The notes under the pieces are model-generated. The model was not told where the DNA came from, ran no database searches, and was given only the letters and a program-made list of their open reading frames with translations. Shown piece by piece: positions 1 through 7,569 of a stretch of 64,000 bases of DNA. This DNA is from Treponema medium (GTDB lineage Bacteria > Spirochaetota > Spirochaetia > Treponematales > Treponemataceae), in NCBI RefSeq assembly GCF_017161265.1, contig NZ_CP031393.1:1736001-1800000 (forward strand), written 5' to 3'. The position numbers and the translations under genes are program-made. The stretch's first letter is position 1, and each line of letters begins with the position of its first letter.

Positions 1-131
1 TGTGCCATAATGCCTTAGCGGGGCAGGGGATGGAAGACATACAGTATAAAAATATCAGAACCGTACGTGCCGGAATCGGAGAAATCATCAAACGGAAAGC
101 AGAAGGCTTTATCGAGTATACGATTGAATAA
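1..131 (+). CDS. C-terminal end of an unidentified protein (partial)
   Basis: An open frame enters from the left edge and stops with TAA at 129-131, giving about 42 residues that end in EGFIEYTIE. The start lies outside the window. The fragment reads as a normal soluble C-terminus, but I do not recognise the family. It converges on the minus-strand pseudouridine synthase gene, whose stop is at 150, leaving only about 18 bp between the two. An alternative is a chance open frame; the clean stop close to the next gene's end makes a real gene more likely. Confidence 0.45.
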   Translation, partial: CHNALAGQGMEDIQYKNIRTVRAGIGEIIKRKAEGFIEYTIE

Positions 132-149
132 AAAACTCAGCGCTGTCTA

Positions 150-1103
150 TTATTCTGTGTACTTCCGCTTCTCGTTTTTGCTCTCCGCTGCGAGGTCTAG
201 CATCGCCTGCCGCTCTTTTGCGGTAAGGTCGCGAAATTCTCCTGCTTTCAGGGTGCCCAGCTCGAGGTTCCCGATGCGAACCCGCACCAGCCGCTTTATC
301 GTGCAGTTAAAGGAATCCAGCACACGGCGGATTTCTCTATTTTTCCCTTCGACAAGTACAATCCGCAGCTTACGGCGGTTTACGGCAGCGGCTGAACGGC
401 ATTTGTAAAAAATGCCGTCAACGCGGATACCGCGTTTAAAGCGGGTGAGCAGCTCCGGCGGAAAGTCCTGCGTGGTTTCGATGACATATTCCTTTTCGAT
501 TTGCGCCGACGGGTGTTCTATCTTTGCGGCAAAATCCCCGTCGTTGGTAAAGAGGATTGCCCCGCTTGAAAACATATCGAGCCTGCCGATGTTGTAGAGC
601 CGCTCGCTGTAGGTCTCTTTTAAAAGATCTGCGGCAGTGGGGCGTCCTTTCTCGTCGGAGAGCGTGCAGACAAAGCCCGCCGGTTTGTTCAAAAGTACGT
701 AGCATTTGCGCGCTTCGGGATGCACCGGCTTTCCGTCAAGGAGTACCGTATCTCCGGCGCGTACCTTGCTGCCCATGTCGGTAACAAGCGTTTCGTTTAC
801 AGAAACGCGCCCCTCCGCGATAATCTTTTCGCAGGCACGTCGCGACGCAACCCCCGCATGGGCAAGGTACACTTGCAGCCGCATCTCCTGCTTGTCACTT
901 TTTCCGTTATCTTCGGGAGCTGTACCGTTGTTGAAATATTCGGTTCGCTTGCCGTTGTTTTCGTTACCTTCATTATGGGTGCCATTATCGAAAGATTTTA
1001 TCCGTTTGCTGTCGAAAGCTCGGGGCGATCTGGAAAAATGATTGTTACCGCGCAAGTTCGAACCGCTCCTGTTCCGTCTCATCCATCTTTGGTAAGTCCG
1101 CAA
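150..1103 (-). CDS. rluB: RluB/RsuA-family 23S rRNA pseudouridine synthase
   Basis: The protein isomerises a uridine in rRNA to pseudouridine. The S4 RNA-binding domain starts near residue 74 (MRLQVYLAHAGVASRRA) and the catalytic domain follows, with NIGRLDMFSSGAILFTNDG containing the catalytic Asp of the RsuA/RluB/E/F family, and EGKNREIRRVLDSF near the C-terminus. The first ~73 residues are a basic, Asn/Gly-rich low-complexity extension. The long form overlaps scpB by 59 bp. A shorter start at the ATG at 882-884 would begin exactly at the S4 domain, but the AGGAG there directly abuts the ATG, so the true start is uncertain. It is the last gene of an scpA-scpB-rluB cluster, an arrangement common in bacteria. 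Which 23S position it modifies is not shown by the sequence. Confidence 0.85.
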   Translation of the reverse strand: MRTYQRWMRRNRSGSNLRGNNHFSRSPRAFDSKRIKSFDNGTHNEGNENNGKRTEYFNNGTAPEDNGKSDKQEMRLQVYLAHAGVASRRACEKIIAEGRVSVNETLVTDMGSKVRAGDTVLLDGKPVHPEARKCYVLLNKPAGFVCTLSDEKGRPTAADLLKETYSERLYNIGRLDMFSSGAILFTNDGDFAAKIEHPSAQIEKEYVIETTQDFPPELLTRFKRGIRVDGIFYKCRSAAAVNRRKLRIVLVEGKNREIRRVLDSFNCTIKRLVRVRIGNLELGTLKAGEFRDLTAKERQAMLDLAAESKNEKRKYTE

Positions 1104-1578
1104 TGCTGTTTAAACCGAATATTTTTAAAAATTCCTTGGTCGTGCCGAATTGCACCGGCTTTCCGGGAATGTCTTTTTTCCCTACTTCTTTAATCAGCTC
1201 TTTTTCTACCAAAAGCCTAATCATCGTGTCGGCGGAAACTCCGCGGATTGCCTCGATTTCGGCACGGGTTATCGGCTGAGAATAGGCGATAATCGATAAT
1301 GTTTCCATTGCAGCGCGCGAAAGCCGGTTCTCGTTCTTTTTACCGTAGCGGTCTTTCAGCGCATCCCAAAACTCTTTTTTGGGCGTGATAATCCAGCCGC
1401 CCATCATCTGCGTAATTTCGATGCCGCTCGAACCTTCCGAATATGAATCTTTCAAATTCTTAATGCATTCTTTTACGACATCGACCGATAAGCCGGCAAT
1501 TTTACTGATTGCAGCGTCGTCAAGCGGCTCTCCTTCCAAATAGAGGATTGCCTCTACGAGGGCTGTTTCTTTTTCCAT
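1045..1578 (-). CDS. scpB: Segregation and condensation protein B
   Basis: ScpB is a winged-helix dimer that binds ScpA and the SMC ATPase to form the chromosome-condensing complex. The protein has the family signatures LVEAILYLEGEPL near the start and ETLSIIAYSQPITRAEIEAI with RGVSADTMIRLLVEKELI in the second winged helix, ending with PVQFGTTKEFLKIFGL. I chose the ATG at 1576-1578 because GGAG lies seven bases upstream. The frame extends six codons further, but only by overlapping scpA. The stop of scpA (1580-1582) is one base before this start, so the two are translationally coupled. Length (about 177 aa) is normal. Confidence 0.93.
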   Translation of the reverse strand: MEKETALVEAILYLEGEPLDDAAISKIAGLSVDVVKECIKNLKDSYSEGSSGIEITQMMGGWIITPKKEFWDALKDRYGKKNENRLSRAAMETLSIIAYSQPITRAEIEAIRGVSADTMIRLLVEKELIKEVGKKDIPGKPVQFGTTKEFLKIFGLNSIADLPKMDETEQERFELAR

Positions 1579-1579
1579 T

Positions 1580-2356
1580 TTATACTCCATCATCATTGCG
1601 GGCAGCTTCCCACGGGCGTATTTTTATATCGCCGAACATCCTGTTTTGCCAGATACTTGCCATTCTGAATTTGACCGCCTCAAGCAGCGCCATGAAAGCG
1701 CAAATAACATCCAGCAGATTTCCCTTCCGTACAATCAAATCGGTAAAAAGGCATTCACCCTTTTCTTCCAAAAATTCGTTCATCAGCGTCAGCTTTTCAT
1801 TTACGGACACCTCTTCGTACAGGTCAAGAATTTGTTCCGAGTTATAATTGGACATCAGTTTGGAAAACGTCCGTAAAAGCTCCCACGTATCAACCCGCTC
1901 CCACAGGTTCTCTTCGGTAAAGGGAAGCGCGTGCTGTATTTTCTTGCGTTCAAAAAACCATTCGGCTTCGCTTTCTTTTTCTTCCATTAAAACCGACAGT
2001 TTTTTAAATTTTTGATACTCAATCAGCTTATTGACCAATTCCATACGCGGGTCTTCGATATCCTCATCGTCCAGATCAACCTCGACGGGAAGGAGCATCT
2101 TGCTTTTAATGTAGACAAGGTGCGCCGCGAGTTCATAAAACTCGGTTAAGCTGTCCAGATTGAGGCTTACCGCGTAATCGAGATATTCAAGGTACTGTTC
2201 GGTTATGTCCCCGATGGGGATATCGTAGATATTGATCTCATTTTTCTTAATTAAAAAGAGCAAAAGGTCGAGCGGCCCTTCAAAATCATTGACTTTAAAC
2301 GCAGTTAGCGCCTCGTTGTTCTGTTCTTCGTGCTTTTCATCTTCGCCAGTTATCAT
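1580..2356 (-). CDS. scpA: Segregation and condensation protein A (kleisin)
   Basis: ScpA is the kleisin that bridges the two SMC heads in bacterial condensin. The N-terminal signature is clear: FKVNDFEGPLDLLLFLIKKN, followed by INIYDIPIGDITEQYLEYL and the helix EFYELAAHLVYIKSKMLLP. An acidic linker follows, and the C-terminal winged helix carries VIVRKGNLLDVICAFMALLEAVK-like residues. At 258 aa it is of normal size. The ATG at 2356 has no obvious Shine-Dalgarno, although no better in-frame start precedes the conserved region. It heads the scpA-scpB-rluB cluster, and its upstream region is a repeat array. Confidence 0.93.
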   Translation of the reverse strand: MITGEDEKHEEQNNEALTAFKVNDFEGPLDLLLFLIKKNEINIYDIPIGDITEQYLEYLDYAVSLNLDSLTEFYELAAHLVYIKSKMLLPVEVDLDDEDIEDPRMELVNKLIEYQKFKKLSVLMEEKESEAEWFFERKKIQHALPFTEENLWERVDTWELLRTFSKLMSNYNSEQILDLYEEVSVNEKLTLMNEFLEEKGECLFTDLIVRKGNLLDVICAFMALLEAVKFRMASIWQNRMFGDIKIRPWEAARNDDGV

Positions 2357-2393
2357 GGGGTTTATTATATCGAAGAACGGGACTTTTGAAAAT

Positions 2394-2709
2394 ATGCATA
2401 CCGTCTACGGCGTTGCTGCACAAAAATAAATGCTCAACGTACAACAAGTACGTCTCCGCTTTATTTTTGTTCGTGCCTTGTATCCGGTACCCCTATTTTC
2501 AAAAGGCTTACGGAAACAAAATATACGGCGCATCTACGCCAAAACTATACATCCGTGTATAGTTTTGACTGCAATGGTGTGGCTCTATCACACCATTGCT
2601 ACTCTGACAGGATGTCAGTGGTTCTAAACAGTATTGAGTTTTTCTAATGAAAAACTCAATGTTCAGGAATGAACACGGACGTTCATTCCTGAACGATGCC
2701 ATCCGTGGC
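2394..2709. repeat. Array of six hairpins in a modular repeat cluster
   Basis: The region between scpA and the BspA-like lipoprotein gene holds consecutive hairpins. Perfect arms lie at 2540-2551/2556-2567 (loop TCCG), 2571-2581/2589-2599, 2604-2609/2613-2618, 2633-2644/2649-2660 (loop TAAT) and 2661-2674/2681-2694 (loop ACGGAC), plus a short GCCA-TCCG-TGGC at 2698-2709. The arms share no sequence with each other. Upstream, 2470-2520 has GCCTTGTATCC, TATTTTCAAAA and GCTTACGGAAA blocks that recur near 15503-15540. No run of T follows any stem, so these are not simple terminators. Confidence 0.85.
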
Positions 2710-2749
2710 GGTAGAGGACGGCGGGTATTAAACCCTCCGCACGAATAAA

Positions 2750-4483
2750 TTAATACCGTTCAATCCGCCCTTCGGGGTAATTGACAGCTTTGACCTTTGT
2801 TACGATATTATCGAACTCAGCTCCTTGCGGTATCCTTATCTTTTTGCAACAAGTTTCGCTATGATCTTTATGACCAAAAGCATTGTTGCCTATTGTAGTA
2901 AGCTCATTACCTACAATTGTGATCACACTTGCAGTACAGCCTAGAAAAGCTTCCTCACCAATTGTTTTGAGACCACGAGGAAGCTTTACTGCTTCCAAGT
3001 TTGAATATCCTCGAAAGGCGTAATCCTCTATTTCGATAACGGAATCAAGAATATTCGCCTCTTTTAGCGCGGGGGCTGCCCACACCAGTTTTTTCTTATC
3101 CTTGCTGTAGATGATATTTCCTTCGGCATGATAGATGGTATTGTCAGCATGTACCGTGAATGTAGCCAGTTTAGGGCACTCTGTAAACGCCGTTTTATCA
3201 ATCTTAGTAACTTTTGCAGGAATGTCTATGGCTTTGAGTTCTGTACAGCCGCTAAAAGCATTTTCACGGATCTCTTCCAGCTTCTCCGGTAAAATGACAT
3301 TTGAGAGCTCTGCAGCTCCTGCAAAAGCATTCGAATCGATTACAGTAATATTTTCAGGAATAATAATTGAGCCTTTTGGGGCTTTTCCATGCGGATATGC
3401 ATCAAGTGTTTTACCGTCAGCTGCAATGTTAAAGCTCTTATAATTGGTAACGGCATAGACTGTTGTATCTTTGGTAAAGGTATATGTTACATCCAGTTTT
3501 TCACCATTTCTATCGTTGAGCCGCCATTCGTAGATTTCATAGTCTGCTGCCGGCCAGTCATCTTTTAAGATAGCCTTTGTTGTTGCTTGTGCTTCCACGT
3601 CTGCCCATGTTGCATTCCCATTTACTTCGATAGTGCCCAAGGTATCTGCCTTTATGCGCTCGTCTCCTTGTATGGTAAGCTTCGGTTTTGTCCATTGTGC
3701 AGTGTAGGTTCCATCTTCTGGAGGAAAGGTTGTCCCCAGCGTAGGTTGCCATCCTGCAAATATATAGTCTGTTTTCACCGGGGCAGTTATAGGAATATCT
3801 TTCCCAAAGCGTCCCGTCACGGTATTTCCCGATGGAAGGGGCGGTACAAAACTGCCTTCATCCAACTCGAAGGTAAGTGTGATATTATTCCGGTCATACT
3901 TAATCTCTACAACGGTTGTATTGTCAGCCGCAATTTTCTTCTGATCAAAGGACTGTGCAGTAAAACCCGGATAGGAATTTGCAGCAGCTTTTGTATCTGT
4001 GCCGACATCTCCGCGCAGTGTTTGATCATCTTGTGTGTTGTGCGTGTAGTTATCATCGTTGACATTTTGCAGTAAATGATGCACGTAATATTTTTTTCCC
4101 GGTTTTTTTGCCGACACTGCAAAAACAACACTATCATTGTTAAATACCGTTTCGTCCGTTACGGCAGTTCCGCTCGCATTGTTGAGCTTCCAGCCGCTTA
4201 GGTCATAATCATCATAACAGCTTATTTCAATTTTGCCCTTTATTGCAGCCCATTTGCTGCCTCTTGCAACTGTTAATGATTTTGTTTCCGGTTTTTTGAT
4301 GGTGATATATTGATCCCCTTCTACTTTGATGGTAATGACGTTGCTACCACCGTGACCTCTACAGCTCAAAAACATCACTGCGCTTACTGTCAGCATAAGC
4401 ACAGAGAAGAAAATATGCTTCATTTGCGGCAACCGGTATGTACGTTTGGCTGCTGAATGAGCGAAAATGTGATTTTGATCCAT
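2750..4483 (-). CDS. BspA-like leucine-rich-repeat lipoprotein
   Basis: This is a predicted surface lipoprotein. A basic N-terminus precedes the hydrophobic segment FFSVLMLTVSAVMFLSC, a lipobox with Cys near residue 41. Residues about 60-330 contain two Listeria-Bacteroides-type modules (YYVHHLLQN..., ITLTFELDEGSFVPPLP..., TDYIFAGWQP). The C-terminal ~200 residues are BspA/TpLRR-type leucine-rich repeats (VIDSNAFAGAAELSNVILP, EIRENAFSGCTELKAIDIP and similar). In oral bacteria such proteins often bind fibronectin, fibrinogen or partner bacteria; for this one that is inference. AAGGAG lies six bases before the ATG at 4483, which supports the long signal-peptide form over the second Met at 4423. 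About 220 bp separates it from folK upstream. Confidence 0.85.
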   Translation of the reverse strand: MDQNHIFAHSAAKRTYRLPQMKHIFFSVLMLTVSAVMFLSCRGHGGSNVITIKVEGDQYITIKKPETKSLTVARGSKWAAIKGKIEISCYDDYDLSGWKLNNASGTAVTDETVFNNDSVVFAVSAKKPGKKYYVHHLLQNVNDDNYTHNTQDDQTLRGDVGTDTKAAANSYPGFTAQSFDQKKIAADNTTVVEIKYDRNNITLTFELDEGSFVPPLPSGNTVTGRFGKDIPITAPVKTDYIFAGWQPTLGTTFPPEDGTYTAQWTKPKLTIQGDERIKADTLGTIEVNGNATWADVEAQATTKAILKDDWPAADYEIYEWRLNDRNGEKLDVTYTFTKDTTVYAVTNYKSFNIAADGKTLDAYPHGKAPKGSIIIPENITVIDSNAFAGAAELSNVILPEKLEEIRENAFSGCTELKAIDIPAKVTKIDKTAFTECPKLATFTVHADNTIYHAEGNIIYSKDKKKLVWAAPALKEANILDSVIEIEDYAFRGYSNLEAVKLPRGLKTIGEEAFLGCTASVITIVGNELTTIGNNAFGHKDHSETCCKKIRIPQGAEFDNIVTKVKAVNYPEGRIERY

Positions 4484-4704
4484 GGTGACTCCTTACTGAG
4501 GGTGGTTCCCTATTAAATAATTATTCATAAAAGCCGGCAAAGATATCTTTCAACAGTATTCTCTGCTGCCCAGAATAGGTGTGAAGAACTGCGACATAGT
4601 GTGTAATGTAAGCACTTTGCAACAGGATGGGCGAAAGTTAGCATAAAAGTTGTAAGCACGTCAATATATATTATATGCTGAATATGCTGAGCCGCTGCCA
4701 CACA

Positions 4705-5193
4705 TCAGCGGCTTTTTTGTACGCCTTGATCGGGTAGGGCAGCGAGTGCGGCGGCGAGTGGTTGTTGAGTAACAGGGTCGAGATAGTCGGGATACAGTTC
4801 CAACAAGGGGATGAGTGCGAAGGCTCGCCGGTATACTGCCGGATGCGGGATGATAAGCGGAGGATTGTTGAGCGTAACAATTTCGTTTCCGAAAAAGAGG
4901 ATATCGATATCGAGTGTGCGGGGGCCTTTGGGAATCTCGGCTTCACGGTTTCTGCCGTAATCCGCTTCAATGTGCTGGAGCGTTTTAAGCAGTGATGCGG
5001 GGCTGCCAGCATAGTTTCCCGATACAACCATGTTGTAAAAATCATCCTGATTGAGGTAATCCTGCGGTTTTGTGATATAGACAGATGAGATACGGATTTC
5101 GCTCAAGAATAACGCAAGCCGTTTAATTGCATCTGCAAGGATTGCTTTTGAATCTCCGCGATTGGAGCCAAGTCCTAATATAATTGTTTCCAT
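4705..5193 (-). CDS. folK: 6-hydroxymethyl-7,8-dihydropterin pyrophosphokinase
   Basis: HPPK transfers pyrophosphate from ATP to 6-hydroxymethyl-dihydropterin in folate synthesis. The protein begins METIILGLGSNRGDS, the usual N-terminus. It has NMVVSGNYAGSPASLLKTLQ and the signature GPRTLDIDILFFG, in which the two Asp residues bind magnesium, followed by LIIPHPAVYRRAFALIPLLEL. I start at the ATG at 5191-5193; a TTG six codons earlier (5211) is the only longer option. The stop lies inside a GC-rich stem (4692-4713) followed by TTTTTT on the plus strand. No other folate gene is adjacent. Confidence 0.92.
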   Translation of the reverse strand: METIILGLGSNRGDSKAILADAIKRLALFLSEIRISSVYITKPQDYLNQDDFYNMVVSGNYAGSPASLLKTLQHIEADYGRNREAEIPKGPRTLDIDILFFGNEIVTLNNPPLIIPHPAVYRRAFALIPLLELYPDYLDPVTQQPLAAALAALPDQGVQKSR

Positions 5194-5234
5194 AGTTAAA
5201 TTTTTCGACAAAATTTTCCGCCTCTTTACAAAAG

Positions 5235-5265
5235 AATAGTATACTTTTATAGTAGCGATACTATT
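5235..5265. promoter_or_regulatory. Inverted repeat between the divergent folK and B3/B4 genes
   Basis: AATAGTAT (5235-5242) and ATACTATT (5258-5265) form an inverted repeat with a 15-base spacer in the divergent intergenic region. The spacing would fit a dimeric operator. No regulator is identifiable from the window. Confidence 0.3.
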
Positions 5266-5314
5266 TTACATTGTCATAATCATTGATTATATTATGAAGG
5301 AGTAAAGATATATT

Positions 5315-6019
5315 ATGAGTAAATTTTTGGCGGATGCCTCTTTTTGGGAGCTTTTTCCTCAAGCGCAGCTCGGTGTGGTGTTGTTAAAAGGGATAGATAA
5401 TAGCGGCGAAAGTGTTCGTGATATAAAGGTATTACTTTCGCGGAGTAACGCCGATGCGGAAAAATTTTTGGTAAAAAATGTGTTCAGCGAAAACCCTGTT
5501 ATCGCTATTTGGCGGGATGCGTATCGTAAGTTTAAGACAAAGAAGGGCGTCCGATGCAGTATCGAAGCGTTGCTGAAACGGGTGGAAAAACAGAATCCCG
5601 TTTCGTATATCAATCCGCTGGTAGATATTTACAATGCCGCATCATTGCAATTCGGCTTACCGTGCGGTGCGGAAGACAGCGATGCCTTTGACGGCGATTT
5701 GATTCTCGGTGTTACAAAGGGCGGCGATGATTTTTTTGCGCTCGGCGATGAAGAACATAGCCAAACACTGGAAGGGGAGTTGTGCTACCGCGATAACAAA
5801 GGCGCCATCTGCCGCTGTTTTAATTGGCGCGATGGACAGCGTACAATGATTACGGAAAACACAAAAAATGCGTTTATTATTATGGAAAATCTTGATCCGG
5901 CTCGCTTGGAAGACTTAAAAGCTGCATTGGCGCTTATCGGAGAGTATGCTCAAAAGTACCTCGGTGCTGCTGCTACAACCGAAATTTTGACGCAATCGAA
6001 TCCTTCTATAGAGCTGTAA
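5315..6019 (+). CDS. B3/B4 tRNA-binding domain protein
   Basis: The 234-aa protein resembles the free-standing B3/B4 domain family related to part of the phenylalanyl-tRNA synthetase beta subunit. Visible signs are the central WRDAYRKFKTKKGVRCSIEALLKRV and NPVSYINPLVDIYNAASLQFGLPCG blocks, followed by the D-LILGVTKGGDDFFALG strand and ELCYRDNKGAICRCFNWRDGQRTMI. Family members are thought to act on mischarged tRNA or related adenylates; that role is not demonstrated here. The ATG at 5315 is preceded by GAAGGAG. A terminator follows about 50 bp after the stop, so it is probably monocistronic. Confidence 0.82.
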   Translation: MSKFLADASFWELFPQAQLGVVLLKGIDNSGESVRDIKVLLSRSNADAEKFLVKNVFSENPVIAIWRDAYRKFKTKKGVRCSIEALLKRVEKQNPVSYINPLVDIYNAASLQFGLPCGAEDSDAFDGDLILGVTKGGDDFFALGDEEHSQTLEGELCYRDNKGAICRCFNWRDGQRTMITENTKNAFIIMENLDPARLEDLKAALALIGEYAQKYLGAAATTEILTQSNPSIEL

Positions 6020-6069
6020 TATATAGCAGAAAACCCTCTAAAAGAAGCAGTTTAGTACACCGTTCAGCT

Positions 6070-6113
6070 AACACCGGTTAGTCTCTCTGTTGGGGCTGAT
6101 CGGTGTTTTTTTA
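6070..6113 (+). terminator. Rho-independent terminator after the B3/B4 gene
   Basis: AACACCGGTTAG (6070-6081) pairs with CTGATCGGTGTT (6096-6107), with two wobble positions, and T residues continue to 6112. It lies about 50 bp after the stop at 6019. Confidence 0.8.
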
Positions 6114-6244
6114 TCGTTTTCCCTCTTTACTAAATAATAAAATATCGTTATATTTATACTAATAATAAAAGGACGATTAAGTATCCTGTTAGCTGTCATA
6201 CAACAGGTAGTGAATAGTTCTTTGTATTATGAAGGAGTATAAGT

Positions 6245-7399
6245 ATGAAGTATGCAACATTCAGTATCCCCCCGAAGATTATACACGGTGTGGGTGCCTT
6301 GGAATTCCTTTCTACTTTAGAAGGAAAGAAAGCTGCTATTGTTACCGGCGGAAGCTCGATGAAAAGGTTCGGGTTTATCGATGAAGCAAAGGGCTATCTG
6401 GAAAAAGCCGGTATGCAAGTGCTGGTTATCGACGGCGTAGAACCCGATCCTTCCGTTAAAACCTGTAAAGAAGGCGGCGCAAAGATGGCAGCTTTTAATC
6501 CCGACTGGATTATCGCATTAGGCGGCGGTTCTGCAATGGATGCTGCAAAAATCATGTGGGTGTACTACGAATACCCCGGTTATAACTTTGATGATTTAGC
6601 CGCCTTCAAATTTCCCAAGCTGCGGACAAAAGCAAAGCTGGTCGGTGTTCCTTCTACATCGGGAACCGCCTCCGAAATTACCGCCTTCTCCGTTATTACT
6701 GACACGGAAAAAAATATCAAGTATCCGCTCGTAAGCCCTGATATTATCCCTGATATTGCGATTGTTGATGATAGAATCCCTGCAAAGATGCCGCCGCTGG
6801 TAACGGCTCAAACCGGTATGGACGTTATGACCCATGCGATCGAAGCTTACGTGTCTACCGCCCATGACGATTACACTGATCCTTATGCGCTTGAAGCAAT
6901 CCGGCTGGTATTCGAGTATCTGGAGCGGGCAGTTGCAAACGGAAACGATATGGAAGCGCGCGGAAAAATGCACACGGCATCTACTGTTGCCGGTATTGCA
7001 TTCAGCAACTGCTCTCTCGGTATCGTACATTCGATGGCGCATAAGATCGGCGGTGAGTTCCATCTGACACATGGTGAAGCAAACGCAATTATGCTGCCGT
7101 ATATTATCAACTACAATAGAAAAGAAACCGATCGGTACAGCAAGCTGGAAGGTGCTTTGGGTATCGACGATATTGCAAAGGCTGTTTCTGCTTTGAACCG
7201 GAAAGTGGGTATTACCCGCACCATTCAGGAAGGTAAGAACACCGTTATTGCGGAAGATAAATTCCTCAAGGTATTGGATTTGATGAGCGAAAGAGCCTTT
7301 AACGATGCGTGTACGCTAACCAATCCGCGCAAAACCTCTCCCGCCGATATTAAGAAGATTTATCTTGCAGCCTATTACGGCAAAGAAATCGATTTCTAA
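6245..7399 (+). CDS. Iron-containing alcohol dehydrogenase
   Basis: This is a group III NAD(P)-dependent alcohol dehydrogenase of 384 aa, the normal length. The dinucleotide site is GGGSAMDAAKIMW at 93-105, and PSTSGTASEITAFSVI lies at 136-151. The expected metal ligands are Asp193 and His197 in GMDVMTHAIEAY, His262 in GIVHSMAHKIGG, and His276 in LTHGEANAIMLPY. A fermentative role (short-chain aldehyde to alcohol, NADH reoxidation) is likely for an anaerobic treponeme, but the substrate cannot be read from sequence. A GAAGGAG site precedes the ATG. It is flanked upstream by a terminator and downstream by a 144-bp palindromic element, so it is probably transcribed alone. Confidence 0.9.
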   Translation: MKYATFSIPPKIIHGVGALEFLSTLEGKKAAIVTGGSSMKRFGFIDEAKGYLEKAGMQVLVIDGVEPDPSVKTCKEGGAKMAAFNPDWIIALGGGSAMDAAKIMWVYYEYPGYNFDDLAAFKFPKLRTKAKLVGVPSTSGTASEITAFSVITDTEKNIKYPLVSPDIIPDIAIVDDRIPAKMPPLVTAQTGMDVMTHAIEAYVSTAHDDYTDPYALEAIRLVFEYLERAVANGNDMEARGKMHTASTVAGIAFSNCSLGIVHSMAHKIGGEFHLTHGEANAIMLPYIINYNRKETDRYSKLEGALGIDDIAKAVSALNRKVGITRTIQEGKNTVIAEDKFLKVLDLMSERAFNDACTLTNPRKTSPADIKKIYLAAYYGKEIDF

Positions 7400-7420
7400 A
7401 AATATAAACATTTCAAGAGA

Positions 7421-7564
7421 AGGGCAATCGCATCAGATAGATAAATAAAAATCGCAGAATAAGTGAGGTTGGGCAAGCATTTGAGACGCAACGCGGCGAA
7501 ATTCTGCTTGAACGACCTCGCTTATCCTGCGGGGCTGTTAAAAATAGTCTGATGCGATTGCCCT
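7421..7564. repeat. 144-bp nested palindromic element with 17-bp terminal inverted repeats
   Basis: A perfect 17-bp inverted pair, AGGGCAATCGCATCAGA at 7421-7437 and its complement at 7548-7564, encloses a second 17-bp pair at 7453-7469/7515-7531 with two imperfect positions. The end sequence GCATCAGA resembles ends seen at 61640-61850 and 62303-62312. The element lies between the convergent adh and nrdD genes and ends 5 bp from the nrdD stop. There is no coding capacity. It could act as a bidirectional terminator or be a MITE-like mobile element. Confidence 0.75.
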
Positions 7565-7569
7565 GATGG

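Noticed and set aside
2540-2709. Ordinary rho-independent terminators
   Set aside because: None of the stems is followed by a T-run on either strand.
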